Below are positions 54,586 to 64,000 of a DNA stretch of 64,000 nt, in pieces. A program made the position numbers and the translations under genes. The stretch is from contig CATOSB010000001.1 of NCBI GenBank assembly GCA_951812305.1, positions 248,001 to 312,000 on the forward strand, given 5' to 3'. This DNA is from an uncultured Paracoccaceae bacterium (lineage in GTDB: Bacteria > Pseudomonadota > Alphaproteobacteria > Rhodobacterales > Rhodobacteraceae). Numbering within the stretch: the first letter of the stretch is position 1; every line of letters begins with the position of its first letter. The notes below the pieces were generated by a model that saw nothing but the letters and a program-made list of their open reading frames with translations, made no database searches and was not told the DNA's origin.

Positions 54586-55835
54586 CAGGGCAAACGCATG
54601 AATGGAGTGAGTCACGCTGCCTCATCTGAAACTGCTTTAGGCTGGTGTAAATATGCTTTGAAAGTGAGGCAGATACATGTTCCAGGAATTATTGACGTGC
54701 TTTGGCGCGATAGAAGAACCGCGACAGGCTAGCAAGGTTGAGCACCAACTGATTGATATATTGTCTATCACGGTTTGCGCAGTGTTGGCACATGCGGAAA
54801 CGTTTGAAGACATTGAGCTTTATGGCAAACACAAGGAGAACTGGTTGCGCCAGTTTCTCGGTCTCCCGAACGGCATACCTTCGCATGACACGTTCCGGCG
54901 AGTGTTCATGTTGATTGACGCCGAGCGGTTTGAGGCCAGCTTTTTAGCATGGACACGCGCGGTCTTTTCGCCACCGAGGGAGGAGGCGCTTCGCCAGATC
55001 GCGGTTGATGGCAAGACCATGCGACGCTCATTTGACCGGCGTAAAGGAATGTCTCCGCTGCATGTGGTCAGCGCGTTTGCAACGCAGTCGGGCTTGACGC
55101 TTGCGCAGCGTGTGGTTGCTGAGAAGAGCGGAGAGGCAGAGGTCCTCTTGCCTCTGCTTGAGGGGCTTGATCTGACTAATGCGTTGATCTCGCTCGATGC
55201 GCTTTATGCGCGAAAAGCTCTTGCCGGTAGCATTGTAGATCAAGGGGCGGATTATCTTATGGCTCTGAAGAAAAACAACAAAACGGATCACGCTTGCGTT
55301 GTGGCGCATTTTTCGGAGACAACCTTTGGCAAGATCCCGGACAGGCCTGCAGTCTTTGACGCCTTTGACGAGACACATGGCCGCCTCACCCGCCGTCGCG
55401 CCTTTGTCAGCGACGACCCAGAGCTACTTGCCGCACTGAATGGATGGCGTGATCTATGTCAGGTCATTGCAGTGGAAACAATAACGAGCGTCTCCAACGC
55501 CCATGGCGGCGGTCGTGGCAAAACCAAAAGCGACATCAGATACTTTCTGACATCCAGCGCTGCTGATGGCCCGGCTCTTGCGTCTGCCGTGCGCAATCAT
55601 TGGGCCATTGAAAACTGCCTGCACTGGGTTCTCGATGTCGGCTTCCGAGAGGATGAAAGCCGCCTGCGCGATCGCAACGCAGCAGCTAATCTTGCTGTGG
55701 TTCGGAAAATCGCTGTGAACCTCGTCAAGACCGAAAAATCAAAGGGTTCCATCAAGGGAAGGCGCAAGGCAGCCGGATGGGACAACGACTACATGCAGAA
55801 AATCGTCGGCTTCTGACGTTCATGCGTTTGCCCTG
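54586..55835. mobile_element. ISAs1-family element
   Basis: 1250 bp with inverted ends CAGGGCAAACGCATGAA at both sides, flanked by a perfect 10-bp duplication GGGTCGGGAA (54576-54585 and 55836-55845). One transposase gene. Inserted in tnpA of transposon 2. Confidence 0.96.
54677..55816 (+). CDS. ISAs1-family transposase
   Basis: 379-residue DDE transposase of the ISAs1 (H-repeat-like) family: N-terminal IEEPRQASKVEHQLIDILSITVCAVLAHAETFEDIE, then IAVDGKTMRRS (Asp), ALISLDALYAR (Asp), and NHWAIENCLHWVLDVGFREDESRLRD (Glu). Full length with no breaks; probably active. Confidence 0.95.
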   Translation: MFQELLTCFGAIEEPRQASKVEHQLIDILSITVCAVLAHAETFEDIELYGKHKENWLRQFLGLPNGIPSHDTFRRVFMLIDAERFEASFLAWTRAVFSPPREEALRQIAVDGKTMRRSFDRRKGMSPLHVVSAFATQSGLTLAQRVVAEKSGEAEVLLPLLEGLDLTNALISLDALYARKALAGSIVDQGADYLMALKKNNKTDHACVVAHFSETTFGKIPDRPAVFDAFDETHGRLTRRRAFVSDDPELLAALNGWRDLCQVIAVETITSVSNAHGGGRGKTKSDIRYFLTSSAADGPALASAVRNHWAIENCLHWVLDVGFREDESRLRDRNAAANLAVVRKIAVNLVKTEKSKGSIKGRRKAAGWDNDYMQKIVGF

Positions 55836-56206
55836 GGGTCGGGAAGCGGCATCAAGGCTGGCTTTGTTTTCAGCCCTCCTCGCCGACGGCACCAATATGA
55901 GTTACGCGCGCATGGCTGAAACCGCGCAGGGTCTTACCGCCAGAAAGTTGGCTTGGACCGCCGATTGGCACATTCGCTCTGAAACGTATGCCAATGCCCT
56001 CGCCAAAGTTGTCAACCTTTTGCAACACCATCCGCTTGCCGAACAATTCGGTAAAAGCGATGTTGGCAGTTCGGATGGCCAGTTTTTCCCGGCCGGTTCG
56101 CATGGTGAGGGGCGTAATCTTGTGAATGCTAAACATGATCGGGAACCTGGCGGCATTATCTACACCCATATCACAAGCCGATACGCGCCGGTCCGGTCGG
56201 AACTTA

Positions 56207-57375
56207 TACCAAGGGTTATTCAATCTGACCGACTTTCGCCCAGTTGCGGCTTGCGATGGATGTGATGGTTTGCGGTCTTGCGATGAGGTTGTTCCAGGCC
56301 TCGCACCCCGCGTCGAGAATCGCGTCATATGTGTCGAACGTCCGGTTTGCGAGCCATGTCTGGCGGAGATATTGCCAAATGTTTTCGGTTGGATTCAGCT
56401 CTGGTGATTTGGGCGGCAGAAACATGAGCGACAGGTTTTGCGGGATTTCCAGAGCGGATGTCGTGTGCCAGCCGGCTTGGTCCATGAGGATGACGGCGTG
56501 GGCGCCATCGGAGACAATTTTGCTGATTTCTTCCAGGTGGCGCTGCATCGCATAGGTGTCGGCTGCTGGCATCATGATCGCCGCGCCGGTGCCGCGTTCG
56601 GGGCAGATGGCGCCAAAAAGATACGCATTTTGGTAACGCTGATCGGCGGGCTGGCGGGGCCGTGTGCCCTTGCGTGCCCACTGGCGGACGCGGGTGTTCT
56701 TCTGACCGAGACGCATCTCGTCCTGGAACCAGATTTCGACGGGTTTGTCCGGCGGCACCCCCTGAAGCGTCTCCTTCAGATTGTCGCCGAAGTTTTTTTG
56801 AAATCCTCAATGACCTGCACGTCCTGCCCCGGGTGCTGAGGGCGTGCGCTGATGTGGGAAAAGCCCAGATTGTGCAGAATCTGCCCCACATGGCGCTCGT
56901 GATAGTCGACGCCAAAACGCGCCTTGATCACATTCTTCAAATCGACCCGCCGCCAGCGGACGACACCGTCCTTTTCAGGATCAGGACCGGTCTCGACAAG
57001 AGCCGCCAGTTCATCCAGTTGCGCATTGTCAAGGCGGGATCGCGAGCCTCCTCGCTGCCGATCCAGCAGCCCCGCTGGACCATCAGCGTTGAAACGGAGC
57101 ACCCAGTCCCTGAGCGTTTGCCGGTCCATCCCGCCAATGCGGGCCGCAGCCCCACGCGACATGCCATCGGCGATAGCGGCAAGCGACAAAAGCCGTCGGC
57201 TCTGCCGGGCATCAGAACTCTCTGCGGCAAGCTTGCGCAGATCATTGGCGGTAAAATCGGCTCGCATCGGTATCCTGGCTGGCATCGGTGGTCTCCTTTG
57301 CCAATCTTGAATCACCTCAGCACCTCAGGCGGTACCCAAAATCCATAGCTGAGTCATTTTGAAGCACCCTTGGTA
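56207..57375. mobile_element. IS630-family element, copy C
   Basis: Third 1169-bp copy, same orientation as copy A, flanked by TTA at 56204-56206 and 57376-57378. Removing it restores SELIREGGEVPHVLPG in the Tn3-family transposase. Confidence 0.95.
56216..57285 (-). CDS. IS630-family transposase, made by -1 frameshift, copy C
   Basis: Same two-frame gene as copies A and B, with first frame 57285-56776 and second to 56216, joined at the A7C run near 56793-56800. Catalytic residues intact. Confidence 0.9.
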
Positions 57376-58257
57376 TTATTCGTGAAGGTGGCGAGGTGCC
57401 GCATGTCTTGCCCGGATTGCTCAATCATCGCTGCGGTCTGAACATCAAAACCCAGCATGTCGATACGGGCGGAACATCTGATCATCTCATGGCTGTTGGC
57501 GACATGCTTGGCATATGTATCGCGGCGCGTATTCGCAATCTCAGTGACCGTCGGCTCTATTCCATCGCACCGAAATCATCCTATCCCACTCTCGAACCTC
57601 TTATCGAAAAGCAGGTCAATATGAGAACTTTGGAAAACGCATGGTCGGATATGCAGCGCTTCGCCACATCCGTAAAAACTGGAGCGATCCCCCCAGAACT
57701 GTCCATGAGACGACTTGCAGCCTGGCCGAAGCAGAACCTCATTGCGGCGGGTATGCGCGAATACGGGCGCATAGTTCGAACCCTGTTCATTCTGGATTGG
57801 ATTGAAAACCCAGAACTTCGGCGTCAAGCGACGCAAGAGCTCAACAAAGGAGAGGCGCGCAACACGCTCGCGCGAGCTGTATTCTTTCATCGCCTCGGTG
57901 AGCTTCGTGAAAGAACCGCACTTGCGCAGGCAAATCGCGCCAGCGGGCTGAACTTGCTCGTCACCACGATCATCCTGTGGAACACGGTTTATCTCGATCT
58001 GGCAATCAAAGCACTTCAGAAAAAGGGAGAGAAAATTCCCTTTCACCTGATCCCGCATCTGGCACCGCTCGGTTGGGAACACATCATTCTGACAGGTGAC
58101 ATAAACTGGCATCTCAATATGTCGAAAACTACTGACGGATACCTGCCACTCAGAATTCCAGCCGAAGAATTGCTCGCCGCATAGAATAGTAAAAACGAAC
58201 CTGACAACTAAAACAAGAAAATCGGTCAAAAAGACAACATGTTCCTATTTTGTCCGC

Positions 58258-59133
58258 TTATGGGGTAAAAATCGCAAAAGTGTGTCGTGACCCCTTTGAA
58301 GGTCGTGGGGCAGGGCGGGAGCGCATGGCATGTCCTTCCTCGGGAGGGGTGGGGGTGTCGGTGGGCGGGGTGTCCTGTGCGTCCGGGCCGGTGACGGCGA
58401 GGGCGCGGCGCAGGCGGGCCTCGAGGTCCAGAAGACCCCGGTGCCAGCGCAACAGCACATCCGCCTCCGCCACGCGCGGGGAGGCGGGTCGCAGGCGCGC
58501 CTCAAGATCGGCCAGGGCCGCCTCGGCCCGGTGACGGGCCTCCCGGTCCGGAATGGCCGCGATGGTCTGGCGCAGGCGGCGGCGCGTCAGGCGCGTGTTC
58601 ATCACCAGTTCAAGCCGCGCGGCCTCGGCCACGTCCGCCGCCGCCAGCCTCTCCACGAAGGCGGGGTAGTTCGCCAGCGCCGGTTCCAGTGACAGACCGC
58701 AGGACACCGGGCCGCGCCAGGGCTCGCCCGAGCGCCGGCCCCGGTAGCCGTTCTCCGCCGTGGCCCGCGCCAGAACCCCGGCGCGCTCCAGCGCAACCTC
58801 GCCGCGGCGCCACTGGCGCTCGCTCAGCCCCAGTTCGCGCGCCATGTCGCATTGCCGCCGCCAGTTGACCGGCGACCGGTCGTGCGCGTGCCAGGCGGCG
58901 CGCTCGGTCACATCCGCGATGCAGCGCCACTGCGCGATCGTGCCCTCGCCGAGACCGCAGAGCCGCAGCCCCTTTGCGATCATCGCGATGGCGCCCGCCT
59001 TGGTCACGTCCCCCGGCAGGGCTGAATGGCGGTCCGGCTCGGGGATGAACGCCTGTATCTCATGGGCGCGGGCAGGGTCGTAGACCCCCGCCGCGGGGGT
59101 GTGGATCCGGTCTGTGTTCAGTGTCATGCGCAT
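58258..59133 (-). CDS. RepC-like replication initiator, copy 2, C-terminus cut by transposon 2
   Basis: Nearly identical to the gene at 2834-3817 over the first 270 residues, including the LGLSERQWRRGEVALERAG helix-turn-helix. The tail diverges at APRPSKGSRHTFAIFTP, where the frame runs into the right end of transposon 2. It differs from copy 1 at a few residues (Ala for Ser in DPARAHEI, Thr for Ala in DAQDTPP). A run of four A (five in copy 1) upstream leaves an extra in-frame start MSKRTMRM at 59148. Both copies lost their C-terminus to transposon ends, so neither is a full-length RepC. Confidence 0.5.
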   Translation of the reverse strand: MRMTLNTDRIHTPAAGVYDPARAHEIQAFIPEPDRHSALPGDVTKAGAIAMIAKGLRLCGLGEGTIAQWRCIADVTERAAWHAHDRSPVNWRRQCDMARELGLSERQWRRGEVALERAGVLARATAENGYRGRRSGEPWRGPVSCGLSLEPALANYPAFVERLAAADVAEAARLELVMNTRLTRRRLRQTIAAIPDREARHRAEAALADLEARLRPASPRVAEADVLLRWHRGLLDLEARLRRALAVTGPDAQDTPPTDTPTPPEEGHAMRSRPAPRPSKGSRHTFAIFTP

Positions 59134-59830
59134 GGTCCTTTTGCTCATGCGCAGGCCTGCCGGGATGCCTCCCGCCCCGAAAAAATACCCTCCCGCCCCA
59201 AAAAAATGCCGTTTCGGGGTGGACAATCCGCCAGGGCCGGAGTACGAAAATCCCGACATAAGAATTACGTACTTCCAGTGTTCTGGAGGATTGGCCGCGT
59301 TGGGTATGACCTGCGCGGTCGTTTCCTTTATGGGCCCTTGTTCGGGCGGCTGCGGTGGTTGCGGGACAGATTCCTTTTCTGTATCTTGTGGCCGATGCCC
59401 TCCCTGCTACCCCAGATAGGGGCATTGGGCAAGATTCGGATGGTGACCCGTCAGAAACGGTCAGGTCTTGTGGGGTGTCGGGGTTTTCCGGCGGGCTTGC
59501 GCGTCCTGCAACCAGTCGGTAGTCTTCAGCCCATGTGGGATATTTTTGACACCATACCAACGCGCGCGCGGCGCGCACGCATAGTGCGATGCTGCGATGC
59601 TGCGATGCTGCGCACGCGCGGGTCCGCGCGTAGTGTCAAGAGCCGGTTTCGCGAAATCTGCATGCGCGCAGGGGGCTGACTGCCGCCTGACGCCCCGGAT
59701 CCGGTCCCGCAAAGCGGCCGATATTTCATCTTCGCATCTGGCATCATGGCTCCGGTATTGCGCCGAATCCCTTCCCCGTAAAGGATTTTTTTCGCGCGAC
59801 CCCTTGGGGACTGCCACGGGGAACGTTCCC
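59134..59830. other. Intergenic region of pilus locus copy 2
   Basis: Matches 3818-4513 of copy 1 almost base for base after the first 60 bases, including the triple GATGCTGC array (59588-59611). The hairpin near 59159-59175 has an inverted loop. No gene seen. Confidence 0.5.
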
Positions 59831-60670
59831 GTGCGGCTCCTCTGCCGCGCCCTTGTGCTGCTCCTTTGGCCCGCCATATCCGCCGCCGCAGCCGACGATC
59901 TCATCCGCTGTCCCGACTGGCAGCGCTACGCGCCCCCGGTGCACCGCGCCATCGCCGGGGACGGACAGACCCAGTCCCGGTTCGAGACCGCCGCAAAACC
60001 CGCAGAGGCAGGCGCGGAGGCCGATGCAAAGCCCGGAGCCCCGCAATCCGGCACCGGGTTTCCGGCGCGTCTCTTCAGCGCCAGGGCCACCGCTGCCACT
60101 GCCACCACACCCTCTGCACCGCCCGCTCCCCGGAGTTGTCCCACCCACACGATCCAGCCCGGCGACACGCTCGGCGCGCTGGCCGCCCGGCATCTCGGCA
60201 CCCCCGCGCGCTGGACTGAAATCGCCGCCGCCAATCCCGGCCTCGATCCGAAGCGGCTGAGGCTCGGCGCCCGAATCACCCTGCCCTGCGCAGCAGGACC
60301 GGGGCAGGGCAGGGCCTCCGTTCCCCAACCCGCCCAAACCGGGCCAGCACAGATCGGCGCGGCCCCGACCGCCATCGTGCGCACCGCTCCCGCCCCGGAG
60401 GCGGCAGCGCCACCCCCACCTCCCCTGCCGGTCTGGACCGCACGGGCCGGCGAATATCTCGCCGATGTGCTCAAACGCTGGGGCGGGACCGCAGGCTGGA
60501 CGGTGATTGTGGACAGTTCGGATGCCTGGCGCCTGCGCGTGCCCCTCCGCGTACAGGCCTCCTTCGACGACGCCGTGGGCGAGATCGTGCGCGGCCTTGC
60601 CCATGACGGGGTGCCGCCCCGCATCCGGCTCTATCCCAACAACGTTCTGCGTCTGGGAGGCCCTCTGTGA
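59831..60670 (+). CDS. pilL: PilL-like pilus protein (LysM + TcpQ-type), copy 2
   Basis: 279 residues, identical in protein sequence to copy 1 (4514-5353), with the same GTG start after GGGGA, signal peptide, LysM domain (105-152) and TcpQ-like tail. The stop overlaps the pilN ATG. Confidence 0.75.
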   Translation: MRLLCRALVLLLWPAISAAAADDLIRCPDWQRYAPPVHRAIAGDGQTQSRFETAAKPAEAGAEADAKPGAPQSGTGFPARLFSARATAATATTPSAPPAPRSCPTHTIQPGDTLGALAARHLGTPARWTEIAAANPGLDPKRLRLGARITLPCAAGPGQGRASVPQPAQTGPAQIGAAPTAIVRTAPAPEAAAPPPPPLPVWTARAGEYLADVLKRWGGTAGWTVIVDSSDAWRLRVPLRVQASFDDAVGEIVRGLAHDGVPPRIRLYPNNVLRLGGPL

Positions 60671-62157
60671 TGCGCGGCGGTCTCATATGCGTCCTTCTCT
60701 GCGCCCTCATCATGGGGCTGGCCGCCTGTGATACCGGCATCCGCAACGATGCCGCCGAAGGGCTTGAACAGGGCCGCCGGTTGAGCGCCGCCGAGCGCGC
60801 GCGGCTCGCCGCCCAGATGCGCGGCGAGGTTCTGCGCGAGGACCGGCCCTTTTACGGTGCCGCCGTGGAGGTCGAGCGCGGACAGGTCTCCGGCGAGCCA
60901 TTGCCCAAAGCTGTCGAGGGCGCACGGGGCATTTCTCTTGCTCTCAGGGGGCAGGCCGATGTCGAGACCATCGCCGCCGCGATCACCGCCGCCACGGAAA
61001 TCCCGGTCAATATCCGCACCCGATACATCCTCGGGAGCGGCGAAGTGGTCTCTGTTCCCATCGGCACGACCATGGCGGCAAGTTACGAAGGGCCGCTCTC
61101 GGCGTTCCTTGACCGGCTTGGCGCGCGTATGGATATCGCCTGGTCCTATGACGGGCCGGGCGGCGGCGTCATCACCATCGACCGCATGACGCGCAAGACC
61201 TGGCGGCTGGCGCTGCCCACCGGCACGACAGAAATGACCGACGCCACCGACAGCGGTGTGACCGTCTCCACCACCCGCACGCTCGACCCCTGGGCCGAGC
61301 TTGAGCAGCACCTCACTCCACTGGCGCCATCCCCGGCCCGGCTGACGCTCTCCCCGCAATCGGGCCGGGTCGAGGTCTTCGGCCCGCCCTCGGTTCTCAA
61401 GGCCGTCGGCGAAGTGCTGGACGACGTGGCCGCAACAGCAGCGATGCGCATCGGGCTCGAGGTGGCGGTGTATTTCGTGGACACGGATCGCGCCGACACG
61501 TTCGGGATTGGGGTCGACTTCTCGACCGGGATCGGTGCAGGCATTGCAACGCTCACCGCCGCCGCCGGTGGTGATGCCCCGCGCGGGCTGGTGATTCGGC
61601 GTGGGGTAAACGAGATCAATTTCCGCGCACTGGCGCGCGACAGATCTGTCGTTGATTACCGGCTCGCCTCCACCGTGGCGCAATCGGGCGCGGTCTCCCC
61701 CATCGCGCTCACCGAAGAGCGCAGCTATCTCCGCAGCACCACCACCGAAACGGACAAGGACACCGGGGACGTAACGAAAAGCCACGAGATCGACGTGTTG
61801 GAAACCGGGCTCAGCCTGACCGTGCTGCCGCGGCTTGTCGGCCCGCGCCGGATTCAACTGGCCCTCACGCTGAGCCAACGGGCCTTTCGCGGCTTTGACC
61901 CGGAGGTCAAAGCTGACACCGGCGGTATCCAGGCCCCCACCGTCGACAGCCGCGCCATCCGCAACCAGACGGTGCTGGCCCCCGGCGAGACACTGGTGCT
62001 CTCGGGCTATGAGCAGGATGTCTCCGAAGCGGGCGACAGCGGCCTCGGGATCTTCCGCACCATCGGTCTCGGCGGGTCGAGCGAGGCCAACCGCCGCAAG
62101 ATCCGCATGGTGATCCTCGTGCGCCCGACACTCATCCCATCGGGAGGGTGCGGATGA
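60670..62157 (+). CDS. pilN: PilN-family lipoprotein secretin, copy 2
   Basis: 495 residues, differing from copy 1 at only a couple of positions (Val for Ala in LPRLVGPRR; Cys for Arg near the end, SGGCG). Lipobox Cys at residue 20 and secretin motifs intact. Here the stop overlaps the pilO ATG (ATGATG), showing the arrangement before the 659-bp cassette in copy 1, or after its loss. Confidence 0.88.
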   Translation: MRGGLICVLLCALIMGLAACDTGIRNDAAEGLEQGRRLSAAERARLAAQMRGEVLREDRPFYGAAVEVERGQVSGEPLPKAVEGARGISLALRGQADVETIAAAITAATEIPVNIRTRYILGSGEVVSVPIGTTMAASYEGPLSAFLDRLGARMDIAWSYDGPGGGVITIDRMTRKTWRLALPTGTTEMTDATDSGVTVSTTRTLDPWAELEQHLTPLAPSPARLTLSPQSGRVEVFGPPSVLKAVGEVLDDVAATAAMRIGLEVAVYFVDTDRADTFGIGVDFSTGIGAGIATLTAAAGGDAPRGLVIRRGVNEINFRALARDRSVVDYRLASTVAQSGAVSPIALTEERSYLRSTTTETDKDTGDVTKSHEIDVLETGLSLTVLPRLVGPRRIQLALTLSQRAFRGFDPEVKADTGGIQAPTVDSRAIRNQTVLAPGETLVLSGYEQDVSEAGDSGLGIFRTIGLGGSSEANRRKIRMVILVRPTLIPSGGCG

Positions 62158-63479
62158 TGGCCCCCCGGATCATAACGCTTGAAGACGGCACCCGGCTGGC
62201 TGCCGGGCTCGACTGGCAACCCGCGCGCTCCGGCGTTCTGACAGGCCTGTCGCTGCGCGGCAGCGCCGCCCTACTCCACCACGGCGACCGGGTGGCGGAC
62301 GGTCCGGCCTCCGCTGTCGGGGCCGGTGCATTGCTCATTGCCCTCGGCGCGGGACTGGAAAAAGTCGATCCCGGGACCTGGCTGTTCGTCGCACACCTCC
62401 CCGACAGCGATCTCTGGTGGCTTGGGCAGGCCGAAATTTCAACAGGGGACAGCGCACCCGAACCCGCAGCCGACCAGGTCCGTCCGGTTCCGGCCTCCGA
62501 AGAGATCCACGACACCCCCGCCGCACTCATGGCCGCCATCCGCGAGATTGATGCCACCACACCCCTTACGGGCATCGCGGTCCATGACGGGCCTCTCGCA
62601 AAAGACATATCCCGCATCGGGACCACCGCGCCGGTTCTGACGGTTACGCCCGCAAGCACACCGGCCTTTGTTGCCCGCACCGGCGTGTCGCGCCGGACCA
62701 TGGTCTTCGGGGGCACTGCCCTGGCCGGCGCGCTTGCGCTTGTGTTTGTCCTGCCGCCGGTTCTGGACCGTCTCGCCCGGTCCCCTCTGGCCCCGCCGCC
62801 CGCCATGATCCGCGCGGCCCCGGAACAGGGATCCTTTGCTGCCGCCTGCGTAAAAACACTTGCCGACTGGTGGCCCCGCATCGCGGGCTGGCAGGCCGGG
62901 GCGCGGGGCTGTGCGCTGGCCGGACATCTGCCCGAAACCGTTGACTTTGATCTCCCGGTTCCCGATGGCCCCCCGGCGGTGACGATGGTGCTCTGGCACC
63001 GGCTGACACCGGTCGGCGGGTCCAACCCGGTCCTGAGCGACCTCGCCTCCGACCGGATTCTGGCCGCATGGCCCCACGGGTTACGCCGATCCGAACAGGA
63101 ACTCCTGCTCTGGCGAACCCGCACGCTGCCGCTGCGGCCGGGCGCTTCTGATCTCTCTCCCGACGCAGTTCCCGATGTTGGCCCTGTGCTGGCCGCCCTC
63201 TGGGCCGGGCAACCCGGCGCGGTCGAAGAGGAGGGGGACGGCTTTCTCATCACCGCCTCCGGCGATCTGGCCGCGCTCTTTGGCAAGGCCGCGCATATCG
63301 CGGGGCTTGAACCGGTTCGGCTCGACCTCGCCGCAGGGGAAAATGCGCGGCTGCTGCTCCGGCCCCGGTCAGGACGGGACATTCCGGCCACCCTCTTTGA
63401 GGCTGCGCGTCCGGCTGCGCACAATCCGGACGCCCCGCTCACCCTGTCCTTCGAGGCTTCGAAAGGATCTCCGCCATGA
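62154..63479 (+). CDS. pilO: PilO-like pilus accessory protein, copy 2
   Basis: 441 residues. The first 270 or so residues equal copy 1, including the membrane helix near 185-207. From about 62920 to 63470 the DNA diverges by many substitutions and short insertions (FLITASGDLAALFGKAAHIAGL versus FAITASGDPAALFGKAARIAAL; extra ARPAAH and FEA near the end), then matches copy 1 again in the next gene. ATGA overlap with the next gene. Confidence 0.6.
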   Translation: MMAPRIITLEDGTRLAAGLDWQPARSGVLTGLSLRGSAALLHHGDRVADGPASAVGAGALLIALGAGLEKVDPGTWLFVAHLPDSDLWWLGQAEISTGDSAPEPAADQVRPVPASEEIHDTPAALMAAIREIDATTPLTGIAVHDGPLAKDISRIGTTAPVLTVTPASTPAFVARTGVSRRTMVFGGTALAGALALVFVLPPVLDRLARSPLAPPPAMIRAAPEQGSFAAACVKTLADWWPRIAGWQAGARGCALAGHLPETVDFDLPVPDGPPAVTMVLWHRLTPVGGSNPVLSDLASDRILAAWPHGLRRSEQELLLWRTRTLPLRPGASDLSPDAVPDVGPVLAALWAGQPGAVEEEGDGFLITASGDLAALFGKAAHIAGLEPVRLDLAAGENARLLLRPRSGRDIPATLFEAARPAAHNPDAPLTLSFEASKGSPP

Positions 63480-64000
63480 TCTGCCCCCGCTCCGCCCTGG
63501 CCGGTCTGCTGCTCTCCACCGCGCTTGCCACTGGCGCGGCCAGCGCCGATCAGGCCCGCAACCCCCTGCTCGGCATCGACTGCCATCTGCCGCGCCGCGC
63601 AGATGATGGCCGGATCATTCCCGATTTCAGCGGCACAGCGCGGACCCTGTGCGAAGCCTACCGGGCGACGGCGCTGCATTATGACATGCTGCTGGTCACA
63701 ACCCGGGACCGGGTGGCGCTGGCGCTCCGCACCCTGCCGCCGCCGCTGCTTGAAAGCCTTGTGAACGATCTGGACAATTACCAGGATCCTGCGCGCTGGA
63801 AACCCGGCCCAGGGGCCAGGCGTGATCTTGGCCGCTTTGCGGACGCCGTTCAAGCGCTTCACGACGCGGGCAGGGTCACCGACGACCAGCTCCGCCGGGC
63901 GAAGACGCTTGAGGGCACGGCAGACTACTGGAAGGACGGACTTTTCACAGGCACTGGGATCACCCCGGAGGACTGGGATATCCGGGCCTGGGCCTGTGGC
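63476..64000 (+). CDS. Exported CFI-box-type protein, copy 2, 3' end off window
   Basis: The first 175 codons match copy 1 (8797-10926) without visible change, including the signal peptide and the start overlapping the pilO stop. The rest lies beyond the window edge. Confidence 0.6.
   Translation, partial: MICPRSALAGLLLSTALATGAASADQARNPLLGIDCHLPRRADDGRIIPDFSGTARTLCEAYRATALHYDMLLVTTRDRVALALRTLPPPLLESLVNDLDNYQDPARWKPGPGARRDLGRFADAVQALHDAGRVTDDQLRRAKTLEGTADYWKDGLFTGTGITPEDWDIRAWACG

Larger units (their letters stand above)
52756..58184 (+). pseudogene. tnpA: Tn3-family transposase, split by ISAs1 and IS630
   Basis: Three pieces, 52756-54585, 55846-56206 and 57379-58184. Removing both elements with one copy of each duplication gives an exact 999-codon frame (998 residues), the normal family length. 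The N-terminal piece has HRGAHNRLGFAAQMCAMRYPGRLLE; the middle piece carries SDVGSSDGQFFPAGSHGEGRNLVNAKH; the last piece has LNKGEARNTLARAVFFHRLGELRERT and APLGWEHIILTGD. Interrupted, it cannot be functional, though transposon 1's TnpA could not be assumed to act on these different ends. Confidence 0.9.
51964..58294. mobile_element. Tn3-family transposon 2, with ISAs1 and IS630 inside
   Basis: Ends GGGGTCCCTACACACTTTTG (left) and GGGGTCACGACACACTTTTG (right, read inward), similar for almost 50 bp with few mismatches. It contains tnpR, tnpA and a res region and no cargo. Its tnpA is broken by two nested elements. No 5-bp target duplication (AATAA beyond the IS630 on the left; TTTGA on the right), so a flank was rearranged. 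Its right end cuts into the repC-like gene of pilus locus copy 2. Confidence 0.92.

Noticed and set aside
62132..63862. 576-codon reverse open frame across pilO copy 2
   Set aside because: Antisense to a gene supported by the duplicate locus; Ser/Arg/Ala-rich composition typical of a shadow frame.

Overview
The window looks like a high-GC accessory replicon (plasmid or chromid) of an alphaproteobacterium, most likely a marine Rhodobacterales/Roseobacter-group organism. This is inferred from the GC-rich coding style, a RepC-like replication protein, a DUF1640-type coiled-coil gene and the insertion-sequence repertoire. No rRNA, tRNA or CRISPR array was seen.

Three things dominate. (1) Two near-identical copies of a type IVb (R64 thin-pilus / TCP-like) pilus locus. 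Copy 1 (about 2.8-21.7 kb) is complete in gene order: repC-like gene in reverse, then pilL, pilN, pilO, three exported proteins, pilP, pilQ, pilR, pilS, a minor pilin and pilV. It is wrecked by mobile DNA: IS982 in codon 5 of pilP, an IS630 element in codon 5 of pilS, a frameshift in the minor pilin, a Tn3-family transposon cutting off the end of pilV, and a 659-bp cassette between pilN and pilO. Copy 2 (58.3 kb to the window edge) is intact as far as it can be read. (2) A 20.1-kb gene (29984-50092) for a 6702-residue surface protein: signal peptide, DUF1036-like domain, 52 identical 117-residue Calx-beta repeats in tandem, and a C-terminal autotransporter beta-barrel. (3) A dense nest of transposons: IS66/ISBst12, IS982 with a passenger gene, IS630, IS4, IS5, IS1182, ISAs1 and two Tn3-family transposons, several inserted in one another.

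Layout: 1-994 end of an IS66 element; 1085-2605 IS982 copy 1; 2664-2845 miniature element with Tn3-type ends; 2834-21665 pilus locus copy 1 with IS982 copy 2 (13006-14526) and IS630 copy A (18271-19439); 21666-25406 Tn3-family transposon 1; 25407-28050 IS982 scrap plus IS4 gene split by a full IS66 element (26405-28004); 28093-28214 small inverted-repeat element; 28337-28849 membrane protein; 28860-29790 dead IS5; 29984-50092 giant autotransporter; 50213-50788 IS1182 fragment; 50792-51960 IS630 copy B; 51964-58294 Tn3-family transposon 2, its transposase gene split by ISAs1 (54586-55835) and IS630 copy C (56207-57375); 58258-64000 pilus locus copy 2.

Functionally, the pilus genes would build an envelope-spanning machine: PilN outer-membrane secretin with PilL, PilO/PilP accessory proteins, PilQ cytoplasmic ATPase, PilR inner-membrane platform, PilS major pilin and PilV tip pilin. 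The giant autotransporter would add a long calcium-binding surface fibre. Both point to adhesion or cell-cell contact. Removing the target-site duplications restores exact reading frames of pilP, pilS and the second Tn3 transposase, so the disruptions are recent. The IS630 element consistently makes 3-bp (TTA/TAA) duplications instead of the canonical TA.
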